From contig NZ_JAEEGB010000037.1 of the NCBI RefSeq assembly GCF_016316925.1, positions 85,044 to 149,043 on the forward strand: a stretch of DNA of 64,000 nt, read 5' to 3'. The DNA is from Clostridium aciditolerans. Lineage in GTDB: Bacteria; Bacillota; Clostridia; Clostridiales; Clostridiaceae. Every line of letters begins with the position of its first letter. Position 1 is the stretch's first letter. Below are positions 42,394-53,268 of this stretch, one piece after another. The notes under the pieces are model-generated. The model saw only the letters and a list, made by a program, of their open reading frames with translations. It had not been told where the DNA came from and did no database searches. The position numbers and the translations under genes were made by a program.

Positions 42394-44295
42394 TTATGGA
42401 TTTTGTTTCCCACTACCTGATGTATTTGTACCTGTATTATTTTGATTACCTTGATTAGTTCCTCCACCGGTTGAACCTCCTCCAGTGTTTGAACCTCCTC
42501 CAGTGTTAGATCCTCCCCCTTGCTGATTTCCTCCACCAGTTGAATTTCCACCTTGGTCAGTTCCACCACCAGTCGAACCTCCACCTTGGCCAGTTCCATC
42601 ACCAGGCTGCTTTGGCTCTGATTCTTTATATTTATAATAAGTTATGTTAACAGTTGTACCCTCTTTAACTTGTTGTTCTGATGGTACACTCTGACTTATT
42701 ACCTTACCATCTTGAGATTTATCATTAGTTTCTACTGCACTCTTTGAAACCTTAAGACCTGAATTAGTTATGGAAGCTACTGCATCATCTACTGTTTTTC
42801 CCACTACATTAGGCACGTTAACATATTTAATTTTAGGTCCGCTACTTATTATTAAATTTATGCTAGTATCAGCACTTGCATTGGAATCTGCTTCTGGATC
42901 CTGACTTATAACGGAATTCTTAGGAACAGTATCACTATATTGATAATTTACTTTACCTAATTTTAACCCACTATTGATTATAATCTCCTTAGCTGCAGCT
43001 AAATCTAGATTTACTACACTTGGTACTCCCAACTTATCTGGCCCTCCACTTATGCTAACTCTAACTTCAGAATTTGCTTTTACCTTTGTACCTTCAGTAG
43101 GATAAACTCTAAGCACAGTTCCTTCTGGCTTATCACTCTTTTCTTTTCCAATTGATACAAACTTTAGCTTTTTATCTTCTACAAGTTTTTTAGCATCATC
43201 TTGATTCATTCCAACTATATTAGGCACAGTAGTATCTCCAGATCCATTTGTCATCTTACCAAATGCATAAAATCCTGATACAGCTCCTATAACTACTACA
43301 AGTATTGCAATAGTAATTCCAATTAGTGTCTTTCTTTTTTTAGCTCCGATTACATTTCTACGTTGTACTGGTTCATCATCATATTCTTCACTATTTTTGT
43401 AGTTATCATCTACTACTATAGGATCCATCACTCTTGTCATATCGTTGTCTGAGGCATTAGATGCAATATTAAAACTTTGATTATTTTCTATTTTCTTTAA
43501 ATCGCCAAGCATATCTTTTATATTTTGATATCTTCTTATAGGCTCTTTTTCCACACACTTTAAAATAAGCTTATTTAAACTTTCTGGTATTTTTTCATTC
43601 AATTGCCTTGGCGGCACTACAGGTTCTTGTATATGCTTTAAAGCAACAGATACTGGACTTTCTGCGTCATAAGGCACTCTTCCAGTAACCATTTCGTAAA
43701 TTACTATTCCAAGGGAATATATATCTGTTCTACAGTCTACATAACTTCCTCTTGCCTGCTCAGGTGAAAAGTAATGTGCTGATCCCATTACCTTGCTGGA
43801 ATTAGTTATTGTAACTGAATTTGATGCTTTTGCAATACCAAAATCCGTTACCTTAACTACTCCCTCCTCAGTAACAAGAATATTATGAGGCTTTATATCT
43901 CTATGTACTATATTGTTCCTATGAGCACACTCAAGAGCTTTTCCTATCTGAGAGGCAATATTGATAGCTCTAGGTGTATTTAATTTGCCCTCTTCACGTA
44001 TTATCTCCTTTAAAGTCTTGCCTTTAACATATTCCATTACTATATAATTAATATCTTCTTGAGTACCAACATCATAAATATTGACAATATTGTTATCTGA
44101 AAGGCTTGCAACAGCAGTAGCTTCTCTTTTAAATTTTTCAACAAACTCTTTATCGCTAGAATATTCATCTTTCAAAACTTTTACAGCAACGAAGCGGTTT
44201 AACAAGTGGCATTTAGCTTTGTAAACTATAGCCATTCCGCCTTCTCCGACTTTTTCTAACAACTCATACCTATTCCCTAGCATAGTTCCTATCAT
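42394..44295 (-). CDS. prkC: Ser/Thr protein kinase PrkC with three PASTA domains
   Basis: Membrane kinase that senses muropeptides or peptidoglycan and controls growth, wall metabolism and germination. The kinase domain (about 9-270) has GEGGMA, Lys39 in VAVKVL, HRDIKPHNIL at 131-140, DFG at 151-153 and SPEQA. One membrane helix lies at 324-344. Three PASTA repeats follow (about 356-418, 422-487 and 491-556). An unusual Gly/Ser/Thr/Gln/Asn-rich tail fills 557-633. ATG 44293-44295 lies nine bases after GGAG and overlaps prpC; longer frames add only unrelated residues. It has 633 residues. Confidence 0.96.
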   Translation of the reverse strand: MIGTMLGNRYELLEKVGEGGMAIVYKAKCHLLNRFVAVKVLKDEYSSDKEFVEKFKREATAVASLSDNNIVNIYDVGTQEDINYIVMEYVKGKTLKEIIREEGKLNTPRAINIASQIGKALECAHRNNIVHRDIKPHNILVTEEGVVKVTDFGIAKASNSVTITNSSKVMGSAHYFSPEQARGSYVDCRTDIYSLGIVIYEMVTGRVPYDAESPVSVALKHIQEPVVPPRQLNEKIPESLNKLILKCVEKEPIRRYQNIKDMLGDLKKIENNQSFNIASNASDNDMTRVMDPIVVDDNYKNSEEYDDEPVQRRNVIGAKKRKTLIGITIAILVVVIGAVSGFYAFGKMTNGSGDTTVPNIVGMNQDDAKKLVEDKKLKFVSIGKEKSDKPEGTVLRVYPTEGTKVKANSEVRVSISGGPDKLGVPSVVNLDLAAAKEIIINSGLKLGKVNYQYSDTVPKNSVISQDPEADSNASADTSINLIISSGPKIKYVNVPNVVGKTVDDAVASITNSGLKVSKSAVETNDKSQDGKVISQSVPSEQQVKEGTTVNITYYKYKESEPKQPGDGTGQGGGSTGGGTDQGGNSTGGGNQQGGGSNTGGGSNTGGGSTGGGTNQGNQNNTGTNTSGSGKQNP

Positions 44296-45013
44296 CTTCA
44301 CACTCTCCTTCAAATACGATAACTGATATATTATCTCTTCCACCTTTCAGCTTACTAAGTTCAATTAACTGTATACAAGCATTCTCATTATTATTATTAA
44401 ATATTATATCATACATTTCACTATTGTTAACTCCATTAGATAAGCCGTCGCTACACAAAATTACCTTCAGCACATCTGCTAAGTCTATGTTAAATGTATC
44501 TATTTCCACAGATACATTTGTACCTAGTGCCCTTGTTATTATATTTTTATTAGGATGGCTTACGGCTTCCTCTTCAGTAATACTTCCTTCATCAAGTAAC
44601 TGCTGAACTAATGAATGGTCTTTTGTTATTTTACTTATACCATTATGTTTCATTATATAGCAGCAGCTGTCTCCAACATTAGCTACAACCATTTCCTTAC
44701 CTTTTACTAAACAAGCCGTTATAGTTGTCCCCATTCCAACTAAACCATCGTTACTTTTTGACAGCTCAAAAATTTGTTTATTTGCCATCTTTATACTTTC
44801 TATTAGAATACTTTCCATATCATCTAGATTATTTAAAGATTTTATATAAGATATAGTAGCATCCACAGCTACCTTACTCGCGACCTCTCCTGCATTATGT
44901 CCGCCCATTCCATCAGCAACAATGTAGATACCAAAATTCTCATCTCTGTAATACCCCACTGAATCTTCATTTATCTTTCTAACGTTACCTATATCGGATA
45001 GCATCCCCACCAT
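44270..45013 (-). CDS. prpC: PP2C-type Ser/Thr phosphatase PrpC
   Basis: Metal-dependent phosphatase that opposes PrkC. Typical motifs are the N-terminal SDIGNVRKINEDS, IVADGMGGHNAGEVAS near residue 33, ANVGDSCCYIM near 111 and LCSDGLSNGV near 190, with GGRDNISVIV at the end. The 247 residues are standard. It overlaps prkC by 26 bases, so both are translated together. Confidence 0.97.
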   Translation of the reverse strand: MVGMLSDIGNVRKINEDSVGYYRDENFGIYIVADGMGGHNAGEVASKVAVDATISYIKSLNNLDDMESILIESIKMANKQIFELSKSNDGLVGMGTTITACLVKGKEMVVANVGDSCCYIMKHNGISKITKDHSLVQQLLDEGSITEEEAVSHPNKNIITRALGTNVSVEIDTFNIDLADVLKVILCSDGLSNGVNNSEMYDIIFNNNNENACIQLIELSKLKGGRDNISVIVFEGECEDDRNYARE

Positions 45014-45016
45014 TTT

Positions 45017-46063
45017 CTACACCCCTTTTAAATCATTTTTAGATTCAAGATAACTTCTTCTTAGTTGCCCACAAGCAGCATTAATATCAGATCCCATTTC
45101 CCTTCTAATAGTAGTTTCTATTCCATGGCTTGATAACATTTCATAAAAATCTTTTACGTTATTTGAAGAAGATTTTTTAAATTCTCTTTCTTTCACCTCA
45201 TTGACAGGTATTAAGTTCACATGGCATAATATTCCTTTTAAGAGTTGAATCAGTTGAAATCCGCACTCTCTAGTGTCGTTAACTCCGTTAACAAGGGCAT
45301 ACTCAAAAGTTATTCTTCTGTTAGTTTTACTAATATAATATTTACAAGCTTTTATTACTTCATCAATAGAATACTTATATGCTACAGGCATCATTGTCTT
45401 TCTCAATTCATCGTTTGGTGCATGAAGAGATATAGCAAGAGTAATTTGCATATTTTTATCTGCCAATTCTATGATTTTAGGCACTATTCCACAGGTGGAG
45501 AGAGTTATATGTCTCTGTCCTATATTCAACCCATACTCAGCATTTACAGAATTCAAAAATTCCATTACATTGTCATAGTTGTCTAATGGTTCTCCACTTC
45601 CCATAAGTACTATATTTGATATTCTCTCACCTATTTGCTCCTGCGACTTTAACACTTGTGCTAAAATCTCGCCACTGCTTAGGTTTCTAACTATGCCTTC
45701 TAATGTTGAAGCACAAAATTTGCATCCCATTCTGCAGCCTATTTGAGTAGAAACACATATAGAATTACCATGTTTATACTTCATTACTACTGACTCAATT
45801 ATATTCCCATCTTTGTATTTATAAAGAAATTTAAAAGTATCATCAAGCTTTGATTTGTACATATGAACTACTTCAGGTATTTCTATATAAAAGGAATTCT
45901 TTAATTTTTCTCTAGTATTTTTAGGAATGTTAGTCATTTGGTCAAAATCCCATATATTTTTATATATCCAGTCAAATATCTGTTTAGCTCTAAATTCACT
46001 CTCTTTATTTTCTTTCATCCATTGTTTTAATTTTTCAGGATTAAAATCAAGAATATTATACAT
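45017..46063 (-). CDS. rlmN: Dual-specificity RNA methyltransferase RlmN
   Basis: Radical SAM enzyme that methylates C2 of A2503 in 23S rRNA and A37 of tRNAs. The cluster motif CRMGCKFC lies near residue 110, and the two methylation cysteines lie in CASTLEG/GCKFC context and in [11 protein letters not shown] near the end. The 348 residues are normal. It lies between rsmB and prpC with short spacers. Confidence 0.96.
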   Translation of the reverse strand: MYNILDFNPEKLKQWMKENKESEFRAKQIFDWIYKNIWDFDQMTNIPKNTREKLKNSFYIEIPEVVHMYKSKLDDTFKFLYKYKDGNIIESVVMKYKHGNSICVSTQIGCRMGCKFCASTLEGIVRNLSSGEILAQVLKSQEQIGERISNIVLMGSGEPLDNYDNVMEFLNSVNAEYGLNIGQRHITLSTCGIVPKIIELADKNMQITLAISLHAPNDELRKTMMPVAYKYSIDEVIKACKYYISKTNRRITFEYALVNGVNDTRECGFQLIQLLKGILCHVNLIPVNEVKEREFKKSSSNNVKDFYEMLSSHGIETTIRREMGSDINAACGQLRRSYLESKNDLKGV

Positions 46064-46072
46064 ATATTACAC

Positions 46073-47401
46073 CTACCTACGTCTTATCATTTTGGCAATG
46101 AAAAATCCATCCATATGCTTATCAGGCAGGATAGTCATGTATCCTTCTTTATGATAAATGATATTATCTGACTCTCCATAGTAAAGAGGTTCTAAAGTAA
46201 ATTCACTATGTCTTTTGATAAACCATCTTATATTTTCTTCATTTTCTTCTTTATTTATAGTACAAGTAGAATAAATAAGCTTTCCTCCTGGCTTAACATA
46301 CTTACAAGCATTTGTCATAATCTGCCTTTGAATTTCAATGAGTTCTTTCATAGCATTAGTGTTCTTATTCCATTTAATTTCAGGTTTTTTCCTTATTATT
46401 CCAAGTCCTGAGCAAGGAACATCTATAAGTACTCTATCTGCTTTCTCTTTATATGTTGTATCATATTTTGTGGCATCTAAAACATTACATTTAATGTTCT
46501 TTATTCCAAGTCGCTTAGCATTTTCTTCAATCATTGGCAATTTACTTAAATGAATATCAAAAGCAAATACTTCGCCAATATTGTTCATAATCTCGGCAAT
46601 ATGACATGTTTTACCTCCTGGTGCACTACATAAATCTAAAACAGTCATACCCTCTTCTAGATCCATAGAAGGCGCAACTAACATTGCACTCTCATCTTGA
46701 ACAGTTATTAATCCATCTTTAAACAATGGATTATCCTCCACATTTCTTCCTTTAGTTATTATAATGGCTTCTAGACATATTTTCCCCTCTTCAATATCGT
46801 ATCCATTATCTTCTAACAGCTTCCATGCATCTTCATATTCTGTTTTTAAATTGTTAACCCTTACTGTGATTGCAGGAATCATATTCAAACCATTTAGTAT
46901 TCTTTCTGCATCTTCTGTTCCATACTGACTTATAAATAAATTTACTATCCATTTTGGAAATGAATATTTAAAACTTAGTTGTTCTGTATTGTTTTTTTCA
47001 TCACAATAGTTTATATCCTTATTCCTTAAGTAATTTCTTAACACACCGTTAACAAGCCTAGAACCTTTAATTGAATTTCTTTTTGCCAGTTCTACTGCCT
47101 CATTAACTACAGCGAATTCAGGAATTTTATCTAGATATATCATCTGGTAAAGAGATATTCTAAGAATGTTTAGAATATCTCCATCCATCTTTTCTAAGTC
47201 ACTCTTTATATAATAATTCAATATAACATCAATAGTATACTTATACTTTAATGTTCCATATACTATTTCCGTAGCTAATGCTCTATCTTTATCATTTAAG
47301 TTTGATTTATTTAGTTCTCTGCCTAATACAATATTAGAAAATGCACCTTTTTGCAGCACTTCACCTAATACCTTTACTGCTGTTCTTCTAGCGTTATCCA
47401 T
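46073..47401 (-). CDS. rsmB: 16S rRNA (cytosine-967-C5)-methyltransferase RsmB
   Basis: Methylates C967 of 16S rRNA. A NusB-like N-terminal domain (about 1-140) precedes the SAM domain with LDLCSAPGGKTCHIAEIM near residue 251, DVPCSGLGIIRKKPE near 318 and the YSTCTINKEENE motif near 373, which holds the catalytic cysteine. The 442 residues are standard. It is followed closely by rlmN. Confidence 0.96.
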   Translation of the reverse strand: MDNARRTAVKVLGEVLQKGAFSNIVLGRELNKSNLNDKDRALATEIVYGTLKYKYTIDVILNYYIKSDLEKMDGDILNILRISLYQMIYLDKIPEFAVVNEAVELAKRNSIKGSRLVNGVLRNYLRNKDINYCDEKNNTEQLSFKYSFPKWIVNLFISQYGTEDAERILNGLNMIPAITVRVNNLKTEYEDAWKLLEDNGYDIEEGKICLEAIIITKGRNVEDNPLFKDGLITVQDESAMLVAPSMDLEEGMTVLDLCSAPGGKTCHIAEIMNNIGEVFAFDIHLSKLPMIEENAKRLGIKNIKCNVLDATKYDTTYKEKADRVLIDVPCSGLGIIRKKPEIKWNKNTNAMKELIEIQRQIMTNACKYVKPGGKLIYSTCTINKEENEENIRWFIKRHSEFTLEPLYYGESDNIIYHKEGYMTILPDKHMDGFFIAKMIRRR

Positions 47402-47430
47402 TATTTTACCTCTACTTCAAATTAATCTAT

Positions 47431-48108
47431 TTAATCATTTCTTCTACTAATAACTATTAATCTCAACAGATTTGCTATAGCTGTTAATGCAGCAGCTACA
47501 TATGTCATTGCCGCAGCACTTAATACTGATTTAGCCATTGATAGTTCCTCTGAGTACAATATTCCTTTCGCATCTAAAATCTTAAGTGCTCTACTTGATG
47601 CATTAAACTCCACTGGCAGCGTTATAATTTGAAAAATAACTACCGCTGAAAACAGGAGTATTCCTATATTCACCAATCCATTTAATCCAAAGACCAAACC
47701 TGCAGCAAATAATATCCATGAAATGCTAGAACCAAAGTTTGCTACAGGCACTATAGAATTTCTTATTATTAAAGGTGCATAATTCTTACTGTGTTGAATT
47801 GCATGGCCTGTTTCATGTGCAGCAACACCTATAGCTGCTACAGAATTGCCATAAAAAACTTCTTGTGATAATCTCATGACTCTTTTTGTAGGGTCATAGT
47901 GATCTGTAAGCTTACCTGGAATCACCTCTACAGGAACATTATATAATCCATTGCTATCTAAAAGAATTCTTGCAACTTGAGCCCCAGTATATCCATTGCG
48001 ACTTCCATATCTTGAATACTTTTCAAAAGTAGATGAAACCTTAAATTGAGCATAGGCCGCTATAATTAATGCAGGGATTAATATAATAAAGCTGCTATCA
48101 AAATACAT
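47431..48108 (-). CDS. YugP-type membrane zinc metallopeptidase
   Basis: Membrane protein of the YugP/DUF-type neutral zinc metallopeptidase family. The zinc motif AAHETGHAIQH lies near residue 110, and helices lie at the N-terminus (FIILIPALIIAAYAQF) and in the C-terminal half (WILFAAGLVFGL, then ILLFSAVVIFQII). The 225 residues match. Between fmt and rsmB is its usual clostridial place. The substrates are unknown. Confidence 0.9.
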   Translation of the reverse strand: MYFDSSFIILIPALIIAAYAQFKVSSTFEKYSRYGSRNGYTGAQVARILLDSNGLYNVPVEVIPGKLTDHYDPTKRVMRLSQEVFYGNSVAAIGVAAHETGHAIQHSKNYAPLIIRNSIVPVANFGSSISWILFAAGLVFGLNGLVNIGILLFSAVVIFQIITLPVEFNASSRALKILDAKGILYSEELSMAKSVLSAAAMTYVAAALTAIANLLRLIVISRRND

Positions 48109-48139
48109 AATTACTCCTCCATCCTCTACCTAATTTAAA

Positions 48140-49069
48140 CTATTTAAGTATAATGCCGTTCTTTAATTCATGACCCTTTATATATTCTCCTACCTTCATA
48201 CTCTTTCCACCTGGAAATTGTACTTCTTGAATTAACAATGTACCCTTTCCACAGGCTACCTTTATTCCATCTTTCGAAACATCAATAACGTATCCTGGCT
48301 CCTGATTACACTCTTCATTTAATACCATAGCTTTAAAAATTTTCATATTTTGCTTATCATACTGAGTATATGCAATAGGCCAAGGATTTAAACCTCTTAT
48401 CATATTTTTTATCTCATGGCTACTTAAATTCCAATTAATTTTTGACACATTTTTATCCAGCATACTTGCATATGCTGTAGGTGTTTCTCCTTGTTTTTCT
48501 CTAGTTATACTTCCATCAATTAGACCTTTTAGAGTTCTTACAAGTAGTTCGCCTCCGTCTTCCATCATAATATCATGAAGTTCTCCGGCAGTCATATCAT
48601 CAGTTATTTCAACTTTGCTTTTCAGAAGCATATCTCCAGTGTCTAAGCCTACATCCATAAACATAGTTGTATTTCCACTTTCTTTTTCTCCATTTATTAT
48701 AGCCCAATGTATTGGTGCTGCCCCTCTGTATTTTGGTAGAAGTGACCCATGAAGATTAATACATCCATACTTTGGTATATCTAGTACTTCTTTTGTAAGT
48801 ATCTGTCCGTAAGCTACTACTACAATAAAATCCGGTTTCATATCCTTTAATTTTTGTAAAGCCTCTGGGTCATTCTTCAGCTTTTCAGGCTGAAACACAG
48901 GTATGTTATTCTCTAATGCCACTTCTTTTACTGGTGACATAGCTAACCTATTTCCTCTCCCTTTTGGCCTATCAGGTTGAGTGAAAACAGCTTTTACACC
49001 AAACTCTTCTATAAGTTTTTTAAGCGAAGGTACTGCAAAATCTGGAGTACCCATAAAAACTATATTCAT
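48140..49069 (-). CDS. fmt: Methionyl-tRNA formyltransferase
   Basis: Formylates initiator methionyl-tRNA. It opens [19 protein letters not shown] and has [20 protein letters not shown] near residue 106, the active-site region. The 309 residues are standard. Its GGGAG site lies in the last codons of def, three bases upstream, which couples formylation and deformylation. Confidence 0.97.
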   Translation of the reverse strand: MNIVFMGTPDFAVPSLKKLIEEFGVKAVFTQPDRPKGRGNRLAMSPVKEVALENNIPVFQPEKLKNDPEALQKLKDMKPDFIVVVAYGQILTKEVLDIPKYGCINLHGSLLPKYRGAAPIHWAIINGEKESGNTTMFMDVGLDTGDMLLKSKVEITDDMTAGELHDIMMEDGGELLVRTLKGLIDGSITREKQGETPTAYASMLDKNVSKINWNLSSHEIKNMIRGLNPWPIAYTQYDKQNMKIFKAMVLNEECNQEPGYVIDVSKDGIKVACGKGTLLIQEVQFPGGKSMKVGEYIKGHELKNGIILK

Positions 49070-49072
49070 ATT

Positions 49073-49528
49073 CTATTCTCTCCCTTCGCTATCTATAGTT
49101 TTATCAACGAATAATATACCGTCTAGATGGTCAATTTCATGACATAATGCTCTAGCAAGCAATCCTTCTCCCTCTACTGTAATCTCCTGACCCTTTTCAT
49201 TTAAAGCCTTTACCGTTACTCTATTAGGCCTTTCTACCTCTCCTTGTTCACCAGGAACACTCAAACATCCCTCAACATCTAACTGACTTCCTTCTCTAGA
49301 TATAATTTCAGGATTTATAAGTTTTATTATTCCTTCACCTACATCTACTACTATAATTCTCTTAAGTATTCCAACCTGAGGTGCTGCAAGGCCTACACCT
49401 TGAGCTTCATACATTGTTTCTTCCATATCTTTAATTAAAGTTAGAATCCTATCGTTTATAACTTCTACTTTTCTGCTTTTCTTTCTAAGTATTTCATCAC
49501 CATATTTTCTTATGTTTCTTAAACCCAT
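49073..49528 (-). CDS. def: Peptide deformylase
   Basis: Removes the formyl group from new proteins. The three family motifs are present: [10 protein letters not shown] near residue 44, EGCLSVPG near 86 with the metal Cys, and HEIDHLDG near 131 with the two metal His and catalytic Glu. The 151 residues are typical. It lies between priA and fmt. Confidence 0.97.
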   Translation of the reverse strand: MGLRNIRKYGDEILRKKSRKVEVINDRILTLIKDMEETMYEAQGVGLAAPQVGILKRIIVVDVGEGIIKLINPEIISREGSQLDVEGCLSVPGEQGEVERPNRVTVKALNEKGQEITVEGEGLLARALCHEIDHLDGILFVDKTIDSEGRE

Positions 49529-49545
49529 CTATTTCCCTCCGTAAT

Positions 49546-51747
49546 CTATAATAAATTATTTGGATTTACGTCAATGCTTACCCTTATATCATTATAAACA
49601 TCTTTCAATAAATCATAAACTACTTTCCTTACATTTTCTCCAAATTCTCTTGTTATTTTACCCTTTAATATAATTTGCCACCTATAAAGCTCTTTTATTT
49701 TTGAGATTTGACAGGGACATGGACCTAACATTTTAATTGTATCATTTTTTTCTAACATATTTTTTAAATAAATACCAACATTTTGTATACTTTTTATTAA
49801 AATATTCTCATTTCTACTACTCATATTAATAAGTAGTAACTCTGAAAAAGGTGGATAGTCCATAGTATATCTTATATCTATTTCTTCCTTATAGAAATTG
49901 TCATAATCACTGCTGCAGGCATATTTAACACTATAATTCTCAGGATTATAGGTCTGAACTACAACCTTACCAGCCTTTTCCCCTCTACCTGCTCTTCCAG
50001 ATACTTGAGTTATAAGTTGAAATGTTCTTTCAGTAGAACGAAAATCTGGAAGATTTAATGATAAATCTGCAGCAATTACTCCAACCAAAGTTACATTCTT
50101 AAAATCAAGACCTTTTGCTACCATTTGTGTACCAATTAGTATATCTGCCTCACCATTTTTAAATGTTTCGTATATCTCTTCGTAGGAATTCTTACCTCTT
50201 GTTGTATCAAAGTCCATCCTTAGAGTTCTAGCACTTGGAAATATCTTATTTATTTCCTGCTCTATTTTTTCCGTTCCTATACCGAAATATTTAACATATT
50301 TACTTCCGCATTTAGGGCAGGTGTTAGGTATATAGTGCTTACTTCCACAATAATGACATACTAATTTTCTTCCCTCGCTATGATAGGTAAGCGATATGTC
50401 ACAATTGTTGCATTTAAACACAAAACCACATTTTCTGCATGAAACAAAAGTTGAATGCCCTCTTCTATTTAAAAACAGAATTATTTGTTCTTTTTTAGCT
50501 AATCTCTCCTCAATGGCTTTATGCAAACTTTTACTAAAAATAGACTTATTATTGCTTAAGAGCTCTTCTCTCATATCTACAATTTCAACTTCTGGCATAA
50601 TAGCTCCATCAGCTCTATTTTTTATAGATATTAATTTAAATTTATCTTTCTTACATTTATAATAAGTTTCAATAGATGGTGTAGCTGAACCTAAAACTAA
50701 TTTACAGTTTTCTATATTACATTTAATTTCGCCTATTTCTCTAGCATTATATTTAGGATTACTATCGGATTTATAACTTCCTTCATGCTCTTCATCTATT
50801 ACAATGAGTCCTAGATTTTTAAAAGGAAGAAAAATAGCAGATCTAGCTCCTATTGCTACCTTTACTTTTCCCATTTTTACACGAAGCCACTCATCATACC
50901 GTTCACCATCAGATAGCTTGCTGTGAAACACACTTATGTTTCCTCCAAATCGTCCCTTAAATCTTTCTACCATTTGAGGTGTAAGGGCAATTTCAGGCAC
51001 CAAAATTATAGATTCTTTATCTTTTTTAATCATTTCACTTACTAAATGCATATAAATTTCTGTTTTTCCACTACCAGTTACCCCATGTATAAGATATGTT
51101 TTACTATCAGATACTAATATTTCATCTACAGCTTTTTGCTGTTCTTCATTTAACACTTTTTTTGAATATATATCGTATTGCCTTGTATTATACCTATTAA
51201 CTATTTGTTCCTGACTTGTAAGAAATCCATACTTCAACATAGTATTTATTGAGGATAGTGATAGGTTAAATTCTTTACTTAATGAAGTCTTTGTGTACAT
51301 ACCACTATTTTTTTCAATAGTTTTGTATATTCCTATGTATGGCTCTTTTTCGTATTTTCCTTCTAATGCTTTGCCTAAGTATACTAATGTTTCACTCTTA
51401 TTCTTCATCCCTTTAAAGATACCTGTTGGTATAAAGACCTTTATACATTCTAGATAAGTACAAAGATATTTTTCTCGCATCTCATTTATAATGATTAAAT
51501 CTTTCTCAGTAAACAGTGGAAACCCTTCACATAGGCATTGAATCTCTTTCATATTTCCTTTGTTGTTACAATCCTCATACAGTCCAACTATAAACCCATC
51601 TATTTTTTTATTTCCCATTCCAAAGGGCACCTTCACTCTGAACCCTATACTTAACTTACCAATTAGATTTTCTGGTATTCTATATGTAAAAACCTTATCT
51701 ACCTGTATAGAAGTATTGTTAACTATAATTCCTGCATACCTATACAC
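49546..51747 (-). CDS. priA: Primosomal replication restart helicase PriA
   Basis: Helicase that reloads the replisome at repaired forks. The 3' DNA-binding domain opens the protein (VDKVFTYRIPENL). Walker A HGVTGSGKTEIYM lies near residue 220, DEEH near 317, and a two-zinc cluster follows (CRKCGFVFKCNNC, then CHYCG and CPKCG) near 440-485. The 733 residues are normal. The start is GTG, with AAGGGTGA upstream. It follows coaBC and precedes def, as in B. subtilis. Confidence 0.97.
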   Translation of the reverse strand: MYRYAGIIVNNTSIQVDKVFTYRIPENLIGKLSIGFRVKVPFGMGNKKIDGFIVGLYEDCNNKGNMKEIQCLCEGFPLFTEKDLIIINEMREKYLCTYLECIKVFIPTGIFKGMKNKSETLVYLGKALEGKYEKEPYIGIYKTIEKNSGMYTKTSLSKEFNLSLSSINTMLKYGFLTSQEQIVNRYNTRQYDIYSKKVLNEEQQKAVDEILVSDSKTYLIHGVTGSGKTEIYMHLVSEMIKKDKESIILVPEIALTPQMVERFKGRFGGNISVFHSKLSDGERYDEWLRVKMGKVKVAIGARSAIFLPFKNLGLIVIDEEHEGSYKSDSNPKYNAREIGEIKCNIENCKLVLGSATPSIETYYKCKKDKFKLISIKNRADGAIMPEVEIVDMREELLSNNKSIFSKSLHKAIEERLAKKEQIILFLNRRGHSTFVSCRKCGFVFKCNNCDISLTYHSEGRKLVCHYCGSKHYIPNTCPKCGSKYVKYFGIGTEKIEQEINKIFPSARTLRMDFDTTRGKNSYEEIYETFKNGEADILIGTQMVAKGLDFKNVTLVGVIAADLSLNLPDFRSTERTFQLITQVSGRAGRGEKAGKVVVQTYNPENYSVKYACSSDYDNFYKEEIDIRYTMDYPPFSELLLINMSSRNENILIKSIQNVGIYLKNMLEKNDTIKMLGPCPCQISKIKELYRWQIILKGKITREFGENVRKVVYDLLKDVYNDIRVSIDVNPNNLL

Positions 51748-51806
51748 TTAATCACCCTTTATTGTTAAGTTTTGTTTAATTTTTTAGTTTCAATAATATA
51801 CTAAAT

Positions 51807-51853
51807 AAGAGAGGCATTTTCTTACGAAAAATCGCAAGCTTCAGCCCCTCTTT
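51807..51853 (-). terminator. Hairpin after coaBC
   Basis: On the minus strand AAGAGGGGC pairs with GCCTCTCTT (one G-U), with an inner 7-bp stem CTTGCGA/TCGTAAG, followed by ATTTAG. It lies just past the coaBC stop and upstream of priA. Confidence 0.65.
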
Positions 51854-51859
51854 CAAAAA

Positions 51860-53050
51860 TTACTTTTCATTTATTAAATCAAATAATTTCCTTGCTACCT
51901 GTCTTTTAGACATTTTTTCTAAAGAAATAGTTCTTCCATCACGGTTAAGTATTGTTACCTTATTATTGTCTGAAGCAAACCCCGTGTCTGAGGCTGTAAT
52001 ATCATTTGCTACAATGTAATCAAGATTTTTATTTTTTAGCTTTTTTTCAGCATTTTGCAATAAATCATTACTTTCAGCTGCAAATCCTACAAGTACTTGA
52101 TGCTTTTTTAATTCTCCTAACTTTTTAAGTATATCACTATCTTTTGTTAGGGTTAGCTCAAATTCATCTGCAGCTTTCTTTATCTTTTTATCAGAATACT
52201 GCTTAGGTTTATAATCAGCAACTGCAGCAGCTTTAATTATGATATCTTGGTCATTAAAGTTTTCCAATACATTGTCAAGCATCTCTGCATTAGTTTTTAC
52301 ATTAATTAATTTAACTCCAAAAGGAGCTTTAAGAGATGTTGCCCCTGATACTAAAGTTACATCTGCACCTCTATCTCTTGCTTCTTCTGCTATAGCATAT
52401 CCCATTTTCCCTGAAGATCTATTGGTTATATATCTGACAGGATCAATGCTTGCTATAGTTGGACCTGCAGTTACTAGAACTTTTTTGCCTGACAAATCCT
52501 TTTTATCATAAAGCATACTATCAATATATTCTGCTATTATTTCTGTATCAACTAGCTTACCTTCACCTTCATCTCCACAAGCTAATCTTCCACTAGTAGG
52601 TTTAATAAACTTATAACCATAGTTTTGAAGTTTGCTTATGTTGTCCTGTACAATAGGGTTGCTATACATATTCGTATTCATTGCAGCAGCAAAAATTACA
52701 GGTGCTTTAGTTGCCATAATGGTAGTTGATAAAAGATCATCTGCTATACCATTCGCAACCTTACCTATAATATTTGCTGTAGCAGGAATTACTGCAATCA
52801 AATCAGCTTTCTTTGCAAGAGATATGTGCTGAATTTCCCATGCTCTTGGCTCGGAAAACATATCATAGTTTACGATGTTTTGGCTTAAAGTTTGAAAGCT
52901 TAATGGGCTTACAAACTTTGTAGCTGAATCAGTCATTATCACATGTACTTCGTAATTTTTCTTTTTTAATTTACTCACTACATCCAATGCCTTATATACA
53001 GCGATGCCCCCCGTTACTCCTATAACCACCGTTTTTTTATCTTGAGCCAT
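51860..53050 (-). CDS. coaBC: Phosphopantothenoylcysteine decarboxylase/synthase CoaBC
   Basis: Bifunctional enzyme of coenzyme A synthesis. The N-terminal FMN decarboxylase has GVTGGIAVYKALDV near residue 12, IPATANIIGKVANGIADDLL near 88 and AMNTNMYSNP near 125. The C-terminal synthase has VTAGPTIASIDPVRYITNRSS near 196 and the AAVADYKPK segment. The 396 residues are standard. Its start overlaps the rpoZ stop by one base. Confidence 0.97.
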   Translation of the reverse strand: MAQDKKTVVIGVTGGIAVYKALDVVSKLKKKNYEVHVIMTDSATKFVSPLSFQTLSQNIVNYDMFSEPRAWEIQHISLAKKADLIAVIPATANIIGKVANGIADDLLSTTIMATKAPVIFAAAMNTNMYSNPIVQDNISKLQNYGYKFIKPTSGRLACGDEGEGKLVDTEIIAEYIDSMLYDKKDLSGKKVLVTAGPTIASIDPVRYITNRSSGKMGYAIAEEARDRGADVTLVSGATSLKAPFGVKLINVKTNAEMLDNVLENFNDQDIIIKAAAVADYKPKQYSDKKIKKAADEFELTLTKDSDILKKLGELKKHQVLVGFAAESNDLLQNAEKKLKNKNLDYIVANDITASDTGFASDNNKVTILNRDGRTISLEKMSKRQVARKLFDLINEK

Positions 53051-53268
53051 TATTTTATACCTTCTCTAATTGTCTCGTATGTTATTGCTCCTTGGTTTAT
53101 TTCATTAATTGATATAGTAACAGGTTTTGTTGAATTAGTTCTTACTAAAGGTTCCTCACCTTGAATTAACTGTCTTGCTCTTTTAGCTGTCATAGTAACT
53201 AATGTGTATCTATTATCAACCTTTTTTAATAATTCCACTATTGATGGATTAATCATAGAGTTGTTCAT
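53050..53268 (-). CDS. rpoZ: DNA-directed RNA polymerase omega subunit
   Basis: Small subunit that helps fold the beta' subunit. The segment NRYTLVTMTAKRARQLIQG near residue 18 is diagnostic. The 72 residues are typical. GGAGGG lies eight bases before the ATG. It overlaps gmk by 20 bases and coaBC by one, within the gmk-rpoZ-coaBC-priA run. Confidence 0.97.
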   Translation of the reverse strand: MNNSMINPSIVELLKKVDNRYTLVTMTAKRARQLIQGEEPLVRTNSTKPVTISINEINQGAITYETIREGIK

